This document shows positions 7,783-15,840 of a DNA stretch of 18,268 nucleotides, in pieces (position 1 is the first letter of the stretch; each line of letters opens with the position of its first letter). The DNA lies in assembly GCA_900552415.1 (NCBI GenBank), contig USAD01000014.1, forward strand, positions 1 to 18,268, given 5' to 3'. The position numbers were made by a program, and so were the translations under genes. The DNA is from an uncultured Parabacteroides sp. Its GTDB lineage: Bacteria > Bacteroidota > Bacteroidia > Bacteroidales > Tannerellaceae. The notes beneath the pieces were generated by a model. It was not told the DNA's origin, did no database searches, and saw only the letters and a program-made list of their open reading frames with translations.

Positions 7783-8447
7783 AACCATCCTATAAAGCTT
7801 ATCTTTTTGATTTTGATTATACGCTGGCCGATTCGTCGAGAGGAATCGTGATCTGTTTCCGTGAGGTGCTCGAGCGGCATGGTTATCATGAGGTGACTGA
7901 TGAGGCGATTCGCCGGACGATCGGGAAAACGCTTGAGGAATCTTTCTCACTGCTGACCGGCATGACGGATCCCGAAGTGTTGTCGGCTTGGCGCAAAGAA
8001 TACGTGAAGGCGGCGGATCGTCACATGACGGTCAATACCCGTCTTTTCCCGGAAACGCTCGCTGTCTTGCGCGCTTTGCGTGCGTCGGGAGCCAAAGTGG
8101 GAATTATATCGACGAAGTATCGTTATCGCATCCTGGAGTTGCTGGGGCAATATGAACCGGAGAGCCTGTTGGATCTGGTCGTCGGTGGCGAGGACGTGAC
8201 TGAGCCGAAGCCATCGCCTCAAGGCGTGCTCCTGGCGCTGGAACGCTTGGGGGCACGAGCGGATGAGGTGCTTTATTTGGGCGACAGTACGGTCGATGCG
8301 GAAACGGCTCAGGCCGCTGGCGTGGATTTCGCCGGCGTCTTGCATGGCGTGACAACCCGTGCCGAATTGGCGGCCTATCCGCATGTGGCGATTTTGGCGG
8401 ATTTGACCCCGTTGTCGGATTGGGTAAAAGAGGGAGGAAACAGTTGA
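7779..8447 (+). CDS. HAD-superfamily hydrolase (phosphoglycolate phosphatase-like)
   Basis: This 222-residue soluble phosphatase has all four HAD motifs: DFDYTLADS (D11 nucleophile, D13 acid), a Ser/Thr in IIST (111-112), Lys144 in TEPKPSP, and GDSTVDAETA (D169, D173) for Mg2+. The helical cap between motifs I and II (about residues 17-95) is the C1 type seen in phosphoglycolate phosphatase Gph and pyrophosphatase PpaX. The exact substrate is not indicated. Its start overlaps the asparaginase stop by 4 bases and its stop overlaps the radA start by 1 base (TGATG). The three genes therefore look translationally coupled although their functions are unrelated. Confidence 0.93.
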   Translation: MKPSYKAYLFDFDYTLADSSRGIVICFREVLERHGYHEVTDEAIRRTIGKTLEESFSLLTGMTDPEVLSAWRKEYVKAADRHMTVNTRLFPETLAVLRALRASGAKVGIISTKYRYRILELLGQYEPESLLDLVVGGEDVTEPKPSPQGVLLALERLGARADEVLYLGDSTVDAETAQAAGVDFAGVLHGVTTRAELAAYPHVAILADLTPLSDWVKEGGNS

Positions 8448-9823
8448 TGGCTAAGCAAAAGACGGTCTATGTCAGTTCCAACTGTGGAGCCGATTCCCCG
8501 AAATGGCTGGGCAAATGCCCGAACTGCGGCAGTTGGAACAGCTATGTCGAGGAGGTTGTGGTGAAAGAGCCGGCCGCTCGTTCCGTGGCTCGTGGTGGCG
8601 GCCTGTTTGAGGCGGGAAGTGCCCGTCCGACCCTTTTGCGAGATATCACGGCGGAAGGTGAGCAACGGCTCGACTTGGGCGACGCGGAGCTGAACCGGGT
8701 GTTGGGAGGCGGTTTGGTGCGAGGCTCGTTGGTCTTGATCGGAGGCGAGCCGGGCATTGGCAAGTCTACTTTGGTGTTGCAGACGGTCTTGAGACTTAAG
8801 GGGCTGAAGACGCTCTATGTCTCGGGCGAGGAGAGTAGTCGGCAGTTGAAGTTGCGGGCCGATCGTCTTTCCGGGGATAATCCCGGTTGTTACGTCTTGT
8901 GTGAGACCAATCTGGAGAAGATCTTGACCCAGGCGACCAATGTCGCTCCCGATTTGATGATCATCGATTCCATACAGACGATATTTACGGAGATGGTGGA
9001 ATCGTCGCCTGGCAGCGTCTCGCAGGTGCGTGAGTGCAGCGCTTTAATCTTGAAATACGCGAAAGAGAGTGGTGTGCCGGTTCTCTTGATCGGCCACATC
9101 AATAAGGAGGGCAGCATCGCCGGACCTAAGGTGCTTGAGCATATCGTCGACGCGGTGCTTCAGTTTGAGGGAGACCAGCATTATATGTATCGTGTCTTGA
9201 GAAGTATCAAGAACCGTTTTGGCAGTACGGCCGAATTGGGCATTTATGAGATGCGCCAGGACGGCTTGCGTGAGGTGAGCAATCCTTCGGAATTGCTCTT
9301 GACCCAAAATCATGAGGGACTGAGTGGTGTCGCTATCGCCGCGGCGATCGAGGGCATCCGGCCTTTCCTGATCGAGACACAGGCGCTGGTCAGCTCGGCA
9401 GTTTATGGAACACCACAGCGTGGCGCGACAGGCTTCGACTTGAGGCGGATGAGCATGTTGCTGGCGGTTCTCGAGAAACGGGCCGGTTTCAAGTTGGTCC
9501 AGAAAGATGTCTTCCTGAATATCGCGGGAGGCTTGCGGGTGAACGATCCGGCCATCGATTTGGCGGTGATCAGCGCGGTCCTCTCGTCGAGTCTTGACAT
9601 CGCGATCGAGCCGGGCGTCTGTATGACAGGTGAGGTTGGCCTTTCAGGTGAGATCCGGCCTGTCAATCGCATAGAGCAACGGATTCTCGAGGCGGAAAAG
9701 CTCGGTTTTTCCCGTATTTTGATACCGGCGCATAATTTAAAGGGTTTTGATACGTTGAGAAGTAAGATCCAGGTCGTGCAGGTCCGGAAGGTCGAGGAGG
9801 CTTTCAGGCAATTGTTTGGTTAG
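8447..9823 (+). CDS. radA: DNA repair protein RadA/Sms
   Basis: RadA is a RecA-like ATPase and branch-migration helicase that helps process recombination intermediates. The 458-residue product starts at the ATG at 8447, preceded by GGGAGGAAAC. An in-frame TTG at 8420 lies inside the HAD gene and is unlikely. Domains: zinc finger (residues 8-30), RecA core with Walker A GGEPGIGKST (99-108), Walker B LMIIDS (170-175), the RadA-specific KNRFG (255-259), and a C-terminal Lon-protease-like domain (from about 290). The zinc finger is atypical: the usual C-x2-C-xn-C-x2-C reads S10-S-N-C13 ... C24-P-N-C27, so the first cysteine is a serine (codon AGT at 8474-8476, one change from TGT). The rest of the protein is intact. 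Confidence 0.96.
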   Translation: MAKQKTVYVSSNCGADSPKWLGKCPNCGSWNSYVEEVVVKEPAARSVARGGGLFEAGSARPTLLRDITAEGEQRLDLGDAELNRVLGGGLVRGSLVLIGGEPGIGKSTLVLQTVLRLKGLKTLYVSGEESSRQLKLRADRLSGDNPGCYVLCETNLEKILTQATNVAPDLMIIDSIQTIFTEMVESSPGSVSQVRECSALILKYAKESGVPVLLIGHINKEGSIAGPKVLEHIVDAVLQFEGDQHYMYRVLRSIKNRFGSTAELGIYEMRQDGLREVSNPSELLLTQNHEGLSGVAIAAAIEGIRPFLIETQALVSSAVYGTPQRGATGFDLRRMSMLLAVLEKRAGFKLVQKDVFLNIAGGLRVNDPAIDLAVISAVLSSSLDIAIEPGVCMTGEVGLSGEIRPVNRIEQRILEAEKLGFSRILIPAHNLKGFDTLRSKIQVVQVRKVEEAFRQLFG

Positions 9824-9865
9824 TCGGCCCTGATATGTTTCTGAATAAATAGAGGGTAATATATT

Positions 9866-10726
9866 ATGAGGCTAACATTCATCACCCCGCCTTCGCTGGA
9901 CCAGTTTAAGCCGGCGGAGCGGACGGCCGGCTGTACGCGGGTCGTATATAATATGATCAACATCTATGAGCTGACGGTGGCGGCACTTCTCGAACGTGAG
10001 GGGCTGGAGGTGCGTTACCGGAATTTCGTGCTCGATGAGGCGACACCCGAGGATTGCTTCGCCTTCATCCGTGAGGACGACAGCGATGTCTATATCTTTT
10101 GGACGGTCAATCTTTCCATTCCGACCGACCAGAAGGTGGCGGCTTATATCCATGAGTGGCATCCGAAAGCGTGGGTGCTTTTCCTGGGACCGGGTGGAAC
10201 CTATTTCGCTCCGAAGTTGTCGCTCGACGCCCGTTCGGTCGTTGTTCGTGGCGAGCCGGAGGTGACGACGCTCGAGTTGATCCGGCAGTGGCGTGATGGC
10301 AAGCCGTGGCATGAGACACGGGGCATTTCCTATCGGGATTTCGAGTCGGGAAAGGTGGTCAATAATCCGCCTCGTCCGTTGATCAAGAATCTGGATGAGC
10401 TGCCTTTCCCGGCGATTCATTTCGTGGAGGATTATACGTTTTCCAACCCGAAGCTGAAGCGGTCGCCCTATATGGCGATGGTGACCTCACGGAGTTGCCC
10501 TTTCCATTGCATCTATTGTGTGCCCAGTTCGCTCACGTTCGCTCGTGAGATTGAGTATAAGAAAGAGCATGATGGCAAGAAGCCGCCCGTTGGTTTCCGA
10601 TCGACGGAGAACGTGATCCAGGAGATTGACGAGCTGGCGGCCAAGGGCTATAAGGCGATCGGATTTATGGATGATAATTTCATTGTCACCGCCAAACGGT
10701 TGCGATTGATCGGTGAGGCGGCATGA
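9866..10726 (+). CDS. Radical SAM protein, 5' part (B12-binding-like and 4Fe-4S motif)
   Basis: This 286-residue frame contains a Rossmann-like N-terminal domain (about residues 1-140) of the kind found in B12-binding radical SAM enzymes, though without the classical DxHxxG base-off cobalamin motif. It then has the radical SAM cluster motif CPFHCIYC (C211, C215, C218), which binds the 4Fe-4S cluster that cleaves S-adenosylmethionine. It also has GFMDDNF, a typical following strand. The ATG at 9866 is preceded by AGAGGG at a suitable distance. Alone it would lack the second half of the barrel and is probably inactive. It lies 42 bases after radA. The arrangement resembles the HpnJ-like group, but the substrate is unknown. 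Confidence 0.85.
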   Translation: MRLTFITPPSLDQFKPAERTAGCTRVVYNMINIYELTVAALLEREGLEVRYRNFVLDEATPEDCFAFIREDDSDVYIFWTVNLSIPTDQKVAAYIHEWHPKAWVLFLGPGGTYFAPKLSLDARSVVVRGEPEVTTLELIRQWRDGKPWHETRGISYRDFESGKVVNNPPRPLIKNLDELPFPAIHFVEDYTFSNPKLKRSPYMAMVTSRSCPFHCIYCVPSSLTFAREIEYKKEHDGKKPPVGFRSTENVIQEIDELAAKGYKAIGFMDDNFIVTAKRLRLIGEAA

Positions 10727-11303
10727 TATTATTTGGGGTTGCCAGGCGAGAGTCGACGCGATCACGGAAGAGGTCGCGGGCATGTTGCGAGCTTATGGTT
10801 GTCATTATGTCGATCTTGGTGTCGAGTCTTTCAATGATGAGATCCTGCGTTACATCAAGAAGGGAATCACGGAGGCGCAGATCTATGAGGCGATTCGCCT
10901 GTTGAAGAAATACGATGTTCCGGTGAAGCTGAATATCCTGATCGGCACCAGCCCGATCGAGACAGAGGAGACCATTAAGGACACCTTGCGTAAGGCGAAA
11001 CAGCTGAAGGTGGATCAGGTGATGTTCAATATTGTCTCGCCTTTCCCGGCGACGGAGTTTTATGATCTGGCGAAGGCCAATGGTTGGATCGAGGGTGGTG
11101 AATATACGCCGACAGACGTCCAGCGGGAGTCGATCCTCAATTATCCCAATTTGAGCTCCAAGCAGATGGAGCGGTTGTTGTTCTGGAATAACATCCGCTT
11201 TTTCCTTTCGCCCGGATTTATTTGGCATCACATCCGCCAGTTCCGTTCGTTCACCGATTTCAAGATAGCCTTGAAAGCCTTGAAAGTTAAATTGTTTGGC
11301 TGA
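10713..11303 (+). CDS. Radical SAM protein, 3' part
   Basis: The open frame starts at a GTG within the 5' frame and codes 196 residues. It holds the C-terminal half of the radical SAM barrel: IIWGCQARVD, YVDLGVESFNDEILRYIKKGIT (the common LGVES-type SAM-binding strand), and KLNILIGTSPIETEETI. A C-terminal tail ends in a basic stretch (FKIALKALKVKLFG). The GTG has no evident ribosome site of its own. Its stop overlaps the glycosyltransferase start (TGATG), so the ancestral full-length gene was coupled to the glycosyltransferase. Confidence 0.75.
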   Translation: MRRHDIIWGCQARVDAITEEVAGMLRAYGCHYVDLGVESFNDEILRYIKKGITEAQIYEAIRLLKKYDVPVKLNILIGTSPIETEETIKDTLRKAKQLKVDQVMFNIVSPFPATEFYDLAKANGWIEGGEYTPTDVQRESILNYPNLSSKQMERLLFWNNIRFFLSPGFIWHHIRQFRSFTDFKIALKALKVKLFG

Positions 11304-12088
11304 TGGAACTGAGTGTGGTCTTGATCTCGTGGAACTCGGAACGTTATGTGGCCGATTGCCTTGATGCTTTGGTGACGGCTTGTGAAGGGCTGGAACGGGA
11401 GCTGATTTGGGTAGATAATGGCTCAACCGACCGGACAAGGGCGATTCTGGAGCCTTATCTTTCAAGAGAGCATATTTTGTTGATTCCTTTGACACAGAAC
11501 CTGGGTATCGCCCGGGCACGCAATCTGGGCATCCAGCGTTCGACAGGCAAGATGGTTCTCTTGCTCGACGTGGATACACGGATTACCCGTGAGGCATTGC
11601 GGGCAATGATCGATTACCTGGCTTATCATCCGGATTGCGGCTTGTGCGGTTGCAAGCTGTACGACGAGCGGGGAGAGGTCCAGATGAGTTGCCGGCATTA
11701 TCCTTCGTTGCGTTATAAGATATATAATGTATTGGAGCGTTTTACGGATGCCGCCTGGGTACGTGAGCTTAACCGTTCGCAATTCTATGCGGAGCGCATG
11801 GCGGGCGACACGCCTTTTGCGGTGGAATATATTATTGGGGCGTGCCAATTGATCCGGCGGGAGCTGTTCGAGCGGATCGGCCTGCTCGACGGGCGGATCT
11901 TTTATGGGCCGGAGGACGCCGATTTTTGCCTGCGGGCGAACAAGGCGGGGTGGAAGGTCTGTTACTTGCCGAACGTCTCGTTCTTGCACGCGTATCAGAG
12001 GATGACCGGCAAGCGCCTTCTCTCGCGCATGAGCTGGATTCATGTGAAGTCATTAGTCTATTTTTTCTTTAAGCATTTACGGATATGA
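11303..12088 (+). CDS. Glycosyltransferase family 2
   Basis: This 261-residue GT-A fold enzyme would transfer a sugar from a nucleotide sugar to a lipid or glycan acceptor at the cytoplasmic face of the membrane. Visible motifs are VVLISWNSERYV at the N-terminus, VDNGSTD (37-43), NLGIARARNLGI (67-77), the metal-binding LDVDTR (88-93), and GPEDADFCLRA (202-212), which supplies the catalytic base region. The pattern resembles rhamnosyltransferase-like (WbbL/RfbF) members. A C-terminal hydrophobic and basic stretch (VKSLVYFFFKHLRI) suggests membrane association. It overlaps the gene before it by one base and the gene after it by four, so it belongs to the radical SAM/FAD oxidoreductase cassette. 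The sugar and acceptor are unknown. Confidence 0.93.
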   Translation: MELSVVLISWNSERYVADCLDALVTACEGLERELIWVDNGSTDRTRAILEPYLSREHILLIPLTQNLGIARARNLGIQRSTGKMVLLLDVDTRITREALRAMIDYLAYHPDCGLCGCKLYDERGEVQMSCRHYPSLRYKIYNVLERFTDAAWVRELNRSQFYAERMAGDTPFAVEYIIGACQLIRRELFERIGLLDGRIFYGPEDADFCLRANKAGWKVCYLPNVSFLHAYQRMTGKRLLSRMSWIHVKSLVYFFFKHLRI

Positions 12089-13671
12089 TAAAAGAATTGC
12101 AATTGCGATTGTTGCCGGAAGAGGCGGCCAACGAGCAGGTGCTGGCGCGGGTGGTTGCTCGTGAGACAGCGGCTTCGCTTGCCTCGGTGAAGGCGGTCCG
12201 GGTCTTGAAACGTTCGATCGACGCTCGCCAGCGGGTGATTTATGTGAACGTGAAACTGCGGGCTTTCATCAATGAGTTGCCGACCGAGCCGGAGTATCAA
12301 TCGATCGACTATAAGGCGGTCGCTGGCGGCAAGCCGGTGATCGTGGTGGGCGCGGGGCCGGGGGGCTTGTTCGCCGCCTTGCGATTGATCGAGCTGGGGC
12401 TGCGGCCGATCGTGCTGGAGCGGGGAAAGGACGTGCGGGCCCGCAAACGAGATATCGCCTTGATCAGCCGCGAGCATCGGGTGGATAGCGAGTCGAATTA
12501 TTGCTTTGGCGAGGGGGGCGCTGGTGCCTATTCCGATGGTAAGCTCTATACGCGGAGCAAGAAACGTGGTTCGGTGGACCGGATCCTGAATATTTTTTGT
12601 CAGCATGGAGCCAGTCCTTCGATTCTGGTCGACGCGCACCCGCACATCGGAACGGATAAGTTGCCGCGTGTGATCGAGACGATGCGTGAGCGGATTAAGA
12701 GCTGTGGCGGAGAGGTACATTTCGAGACTCGGGTGGATCGCCTGCTGATCCATGATGGCGAGGCGATCGGCGTGGAGACGAATCGGGGAGAGACTTTCAT
12801 GGGACCGGTGATCCTGGCGACGGGTCATTCCGCCCGTGATGTTTATCGTTATTTGTATCAGGCAGGCATCGCGATCGAGGCGAAAGGCATCGCGGTCGGC
12901 GTGCGCCTGGAGCATCCGCAGCGGCTCATCGATCAGATCCAATATCATCGTCGTGAGGGACGTGGTGAATATTTGCCCGCTGCCGAATATAGCTTCGTGA
13001 CCCAGGCGGCCGGTCGGGGCGTCTATTCTTTCTGTATGTGTCCGGGAGGCTTCGTGGTGCCTGCAGCTAGCGGACCGCGTCAGGTGGTGGTCAATGGAAT
13101 GTCGCCTTCCAATCGAGGCTCTCGCTGGGCCAATTCAGGCATGGTAGTCGAGATAAGGCCTGAGGATTTGGGAGCGCTCACGAAAGGGGCTGAGTTCCGG
13201 ATCAGTGAGCCGATGGACTCGCCTTTGGCCGTGATGGCGTTTCAGGAACGGTTCGAGGAGATTTGTTGGCTCAATGGTGGGCAACGGCAGACGGCGCCTG
13301 CGCAACGGATGGAGGATTTCATCCGCAAGCGCAACTCATTCGATCTGCCTGAGTCTTCTTACACGCCAGGCTTGCTGGCCTCACCGCTCCATTTCTGGAT
13401 GCCTGAATTTGTCACGTCTCGACTCCGGGAGGGATTCCTGCGTTTCGGAAAGCTCTCGAGAGGGTTCCTGACGAACGGGGCGACGATGATTGGCGTGGAG
13501 ACGCGCACCTCGGCCCCGGTACGGATCACGCGCGACAGGGAGAGCTACCAGCATGTGACGGTCAAGGGCCTGTTCCCCTGCGGCGAGGGTGCCGGTTATG
13601 CGGGTGGCATCGTCTCCGCCGCGATCGACGGCGAGCGTTGCGCCGAGGCGGTGGCCGATTATCTGGGATAG
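12085..13671 (+). CDS. NAD(P)/FAD-dependent oxidoreductase (COG2509-type dehydrogenase)
   Basis: This 528-residue flavoprotein has an N-terminal domain (residues 1-75), then the dinucleotide-binding motif VVGAGPGGLFAALR (87-100). Next is the conserved block SNYCFGEGGAGAYSDGKLYTR, then an ATGHS motif and a C-terminal FAD contact PCGEGAGYAGGI. The family (FAD-dependent dehydrogenases with GEGGAG...SDGKL) is widespread in bacteria and has no settled function. Membership and cofactor are secure; the reaction is not. Its start overlaps the glycosyltransferase stop by 4 bases (ATGA). No hairpin terminator immediately follows; the tandem palindromes and the shared terminator at 13863 come next. Confidence 0.92.
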   Translation: MIKELQLRLLPEEAANEQVLARVVARETAASLASVKAVRVLKRSIDARQRVIYVNVKLRAFINELPTEPEYQSIDYKAVAGGKPVIVVGAGPGGLFAALRLIELGLRPIVLERGKDVRARKRDIALISREHRVDSESNYCFGEGGAGAYSDGKLYTRSKKRGSVDRILNIFCQHGASPSILVDAHPHIGTDKLPRVIETMRERIKSCGGEVHFETRVDRLLIHDGEAIGVETNRGETFMGPVILATGHSARDVYRYLYQAGIAIEAKGIAVGVRLEHPQRLIDQIQYHRREGRGEYLPAAEYSFVTQAAGRGVYSFCMCPGGFVVPAASGPRQVVVNGMSPSNRGSRWANSGMVVEIRPEDLGALTKGAEFRISEPMDSPLAVMAFQERFEEICWLNGGQRQTAPAQRMEDFIRKRNSFDLPESSYTPGLLASPLHFWMPEFVTSRLREGFLRFGKLSRGFLTNGATMIGVETRTSAPVRITRDRESYQHVTVKGLFPCGEGAGYAGGIVSAAIDGERCAEAVADYLG

Positions 13672-13689
13672 GGAAATGCCCCGGTTGAG

Positions 13690-13838
13690 GTGCCATTCCG
13701 TCTCGGGAATGGGGCCCCAGAGTGCCAGCGGTGCCATTCCGTCCCGGGAATGGGATTCCTGAGTGCCAGCGGCGGCATTCCGTCTCGGGAATGTGATTCC
13801 TGAGTGCCAGCGGCGGCATTCCGTCTTGGGAATGGGAT
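13690..13838. repeat. Tandem palindromic repeat, period 41 bp, about 4 copies
   Basis: Units begin at 13721, 13762 and 13803, with a partial first unit from 13690. Each contains CATTCC, a 6-base spacer and GGAATG (13694-13711, 13735-13752, 13776-13793, 13817-13834), so each can fold into a hairpin. Copies differ by a few bases, and the linker is GAGTGCCAGCGGCGG or similar. It lies between the convergent FAD oxidoreductase and lepA genes, like a REP/BIME-type intergenic element. Open frames across it are repeat artefacts. Confidence 0.88.
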
Positions 13839-13862
13839 GGGCGGCGGGATAATCGTTAAACG

Positions 13863-13892
13863 AAAAAAGCACGCGGTGAAGCGTGCTTTTTT
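13863..13892. terminator. Bidirectional rho-independent terminator
   Basis: AAAAAAGCACGC and GCGTGCTTTTTT form a perfect 12-bp stem around GGTGAA. T-runs on both strands let it stop the cassette on the plus strand and lepA (ending at 13898) on the minus strand. Confidence 0.93.
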
Positions 13893-13897
13893 GTGTC

Positions 13898-15685
13898 TTA
13901 ATCCAATTTCAGGACGGCCAGGAATGCCTTCTGTGGCACTTCGACTGTTCCGATCTGCTTCATTCGTTTCTTGCCTTCCTTCTGTTTCTCGAGCAGTTTG
14001 CGCTTACGCGAGATATCGCCGCCATAACATTTCGCGGTGACGTCCTTGCGGACCGCCTTTACGGTCTCGCGGGCGATGATCTTGGCGCCGATGGCGGCCT
14101 GGATCGCGATGTCGAACTGTTGCCGCGGGATCAGCTCCTTCAGCTTCTCGCACATCCGCCGCCCGAAGGGAACGCTGTTGTCCATGTGCGTCAAGGTCGA
14201 GAGCGCGTCGACCGGCTCGCCATTGAGCAGGATATCCAGCTTCACCAGCCGGCTAGGGCGGAAATCGTGCAAATGATAGTCGAACGAGGCGTATCCTTTC
14301 GAGATACTCTTCAACTTGTCGTAAAAATCGATCACGATCTCGCCCAGAGGCAGGTCATAGAAGATTTCCACCCGGTCGCCCGAGATGTACTCCTGTTTGA
14401 TCAGCACGCCACGCTTGCCGAGGCAAAGGGTCATGATCGGGCCGATATAGGCGGTGTTGGTGATGACCGAGGCGCGGATAAAAGGCTCCTCGATGTGGTC
14501 GATCAGTGTCGGATCGGGCAGGCCGCTCGGGTTGTGTACCTCGAGGCATTCGCCCTTCTTCGTGTAGACCTTATACGAGACGTTGGGCACGGTCGTGATG
14601 ACATCCATGTTGAACTCGCGGTCGAGCCGCTCCTGCACGATCTCCATGTGCAACAAGCCGAGGAAGCCGCACCGGAAACCGAATCCCAGGGCGGCCGAGC
14701 TCTCGGGCTGGAAGGTCAGCGACGCGTCGTTGAGCTGCAGTTTCTCCAGCGAGCTCCGCAAGTTCTCGAAATCCTCGGTCTCGATCGGATAGACCCCGGC
14801 GAACACCATCGGTTTCACCTCCTCGAACCCGTCGATGCCTTTCTCGGCCGGCCGGGCCACGTGCGTGATGGTATCGCCGACACGCACCTCGCGCGAGGTC
14901 TTGATGCCCGAGATGATGTATCCGACGTCGCCCGTGCGGATCTCGTCGCGGGGCGCCATATCCAGCTTCAATACGCCCACCTCGTCGGCGTCGTATTCCT
15001 TGCCGGTGGCGATGAACTTCACATGGTCGCCTTTGCGGATGACGCCATTGACCACCTTGAAATAGGCGATAATGCCCCGGAAAGAGTTGAATACGGAGTC
15101 GAAGATCAAACATTGCAGCGGCGCGTCGGGATCGCCTTTCGGGGCGGGCACTTTCTCGACGATGGCGTTCAGCAACTCCGTGACGCCCTCGCCGGTCTTG
15201 CCGCTGGCCCGGAGGATATCCTCACGCGGGCAACCCAGCAACTCGATGATCTGGTCTTCCACCTCGTCGGGACGGGCGCTTGGCAGGTCGATCTTGTTGA
15301 TCACCGGAATGATCTCCAGGTCGTTCTCGATAGCCATGTAAAGGTTGGAGATGGTTTGTGCCTGGATACCTTGGGCGGCGTCGACAATCAGCAAGGCGCC
15401 CTCGCAGGCCGCGATCGAGCGTGATACCTCGTAGGAGAAATCGACGTGTCCCGGCGTATCGATCAAGTTCAGGATATATTCCTCGCCTTTATAGTTGTAG
15501 TTCATCTGTATGGCATGGCTCTTGATCGTGATCCCGCGCTCGCGCTCCAGGTCCATATCGTCGAGCACCTGCGCCTGCATGTCTTTTCCCTCGACGGTTT
15601 TCGTGTATTCCAGCAGGCGGTCGGCCAGGGTACTTTTCCCATGATCAATATGGGCGATAATGCAAAAGTTCCGGATATTCTTCAT
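13898..15685 (-). CDS. lepA: Elongation factor 4 (LepA), ribosome back-translocase GTPase
   Basis: This 595-residue translational GTPase acts on the ribosome during initiation and elongation stress, promoting back-translocation or ribosome biogenesis. The GTPase motifs are AHIDHGKST (G1, about 11-19), RGIT (G2), DTPGH (G3), NKID (G4) and SGKTG (G5). EF-G-like domains II, III and V follow, then the LepA-specific C-terminal domain with [25 protein letters not shown] and the basic [19 protein letters not shown] tail. Length and start ([17 protein letters not shown]) are canonical. It stands alone, facing the FAD oxidoreductase across a repeat and a shared terminator. Confidence 0.98.
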   Translation of the reverse strand: MKNIRNFCIIAHIDHGKSTLADRLLEYTKTVEGKDMQAQVLDDMDLERERGITIKSHAIQMNYNYKGEEYILNLIDTPGHVDFSYEVSRSIAACEGALLIVDAAQGIQAQTISNLYMAIENDLEIIPVINKIDLPSARPDEVEDQIIELLGCPREDILRASGKTGEGVTELLNAIVEKVPAPKGDPDAPLQCLIFDSVFNSFRGIIAYFKVVNGVIRKGDHVKFIATGKEYDADEVGVLKLDMAPRDEIRTGDVGYIISGIKTSREVRVGDTITHVARPAEKGIDGFEEVKPMVFAGVYPIETEDFENLRSSLEKLQLNDASLTFQPESSAALGFGFRCGFLGLLHMEIVQERLDREFNMDVITTVPNVSYKVYTKKGECLEVHNPSGLPDPTLIDHIEEPFIRASVITNTAYIGPIMTLCLGKRGVLIKQEYISGDRVEIFYDLPLGEIVIDFYDKLKSISKGYASFDYHLHDFRPSRLVKLDILLNGEPVDALSTLTHMDNSVPFGRRMCEKLKELIPRQQFDIAIQAAIGAKIIARETVKAVRKDVTAKCYGGDISRKRKLLEKQKEGKKRMKQIGTVEVPQKAFLAVLKLD

Positions 15686-15721
15686 CTATTCTATAAATAT
15701 CAAGTTTTATCGTTGTTTCAG

Positions 15722-15741
15722 ACCGGCAATGGTTGGCCGGT
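15722..15741 (-). other. Short hairpin in the lepA leader
   Basis: ACCGGC (15722-15727) and GCCGGT (15736-15741) pair perfectly. With one bulge the stem extends to 8 bp around a 3-base loop. It lies about 37-56 bases before the lepA start and has no T-run on either strand, so it is not a terminator. It might affect lepA mRNA stability or translation; the role is unknown. Confidence 0.4.
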
Positions 15742-15840
15742 ATAAAATAATCGCGAATATACTATTTTTTTCGTACTCTTGCCGTTAAAAAATGGGATGT
15801 GCTCTGGCCGTACCGCATGGTTGTCGGGACTTTGTGTGTG

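Larger units (their letters stand above)
9866..11303 (+). pseudogene. Radical SAM protein with N-terminal B12-binding-like domain, split by a frameshift
   Basis: Two open frames, 9866-10726 and 10713-11303, encode the first and second parts of one radical SAM enzyme of about 475 residues. The first ends ...RLRLIGEAA-stop just where the second begins ...RHDIIWGCQARVDA, which continues the same TIM-barrel fold. The second frame is +1 relative to the first, so the sequence has one base too many or two (or five) too few near 10713-10726. There is no long homopolymer there. GCGATGCGG reduced to GCGG by loss of 5 bases between GCG repeats would produce exactly this. It may be a real mutation, a sequencing error, or (less likely) a programmed shift; no prfB-like slippery codon is visible. 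Confidence 0.8.

Noticed and set aside
6946..7950. 334-codon minus-strand open frame
   Set aside because: It lies opposite the asparaginase and HAD genes, whose motifs are complete; the composition is that of an antisense shadow.
8420..8446. TTG start extending RadA by 9 residues
   Set aside because: The ATG at 8447 has a good Shine-Dalgarno and the standard one-base overlap with the HAD stop. RadA proteins begin just before the zinc finger.
9814..9841. Possible promoter before the radical SAM gene (TTTG and TATGTTTC)
   Set aside because: The -7 box has a mismatch and the spacer is only 16 bases; read-through from radA is equally likely.
10713..10726. Programmed +1 frameshift as the explanation for the split radical SAM gene
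   Set aside because: No slippery codon or upstream stimulatory Shine-Dalgarno like that of prfB is visible; a plain indel is simpler.
13381..13872. Minus-strand open frames encoding repeated RRWHSGI-like peptides
   Set aside because: The peptide repeat is only the translation of the 41-bp palindromic DNA repeat plus antisense of the FAD oxidoreductase.
13883..15424. 513-codon plus-strand open frame opposite lepA
   Set aside because: Antisense shadow of a GC-rich conserved gene; it has no recognisable fold.
15754..15761. lepA -7 box TATATTCG on the minus strand
   Set aside because: It has one mismatch to TAnnTTTG in a key position and no -33 element, so it is too weak to list.
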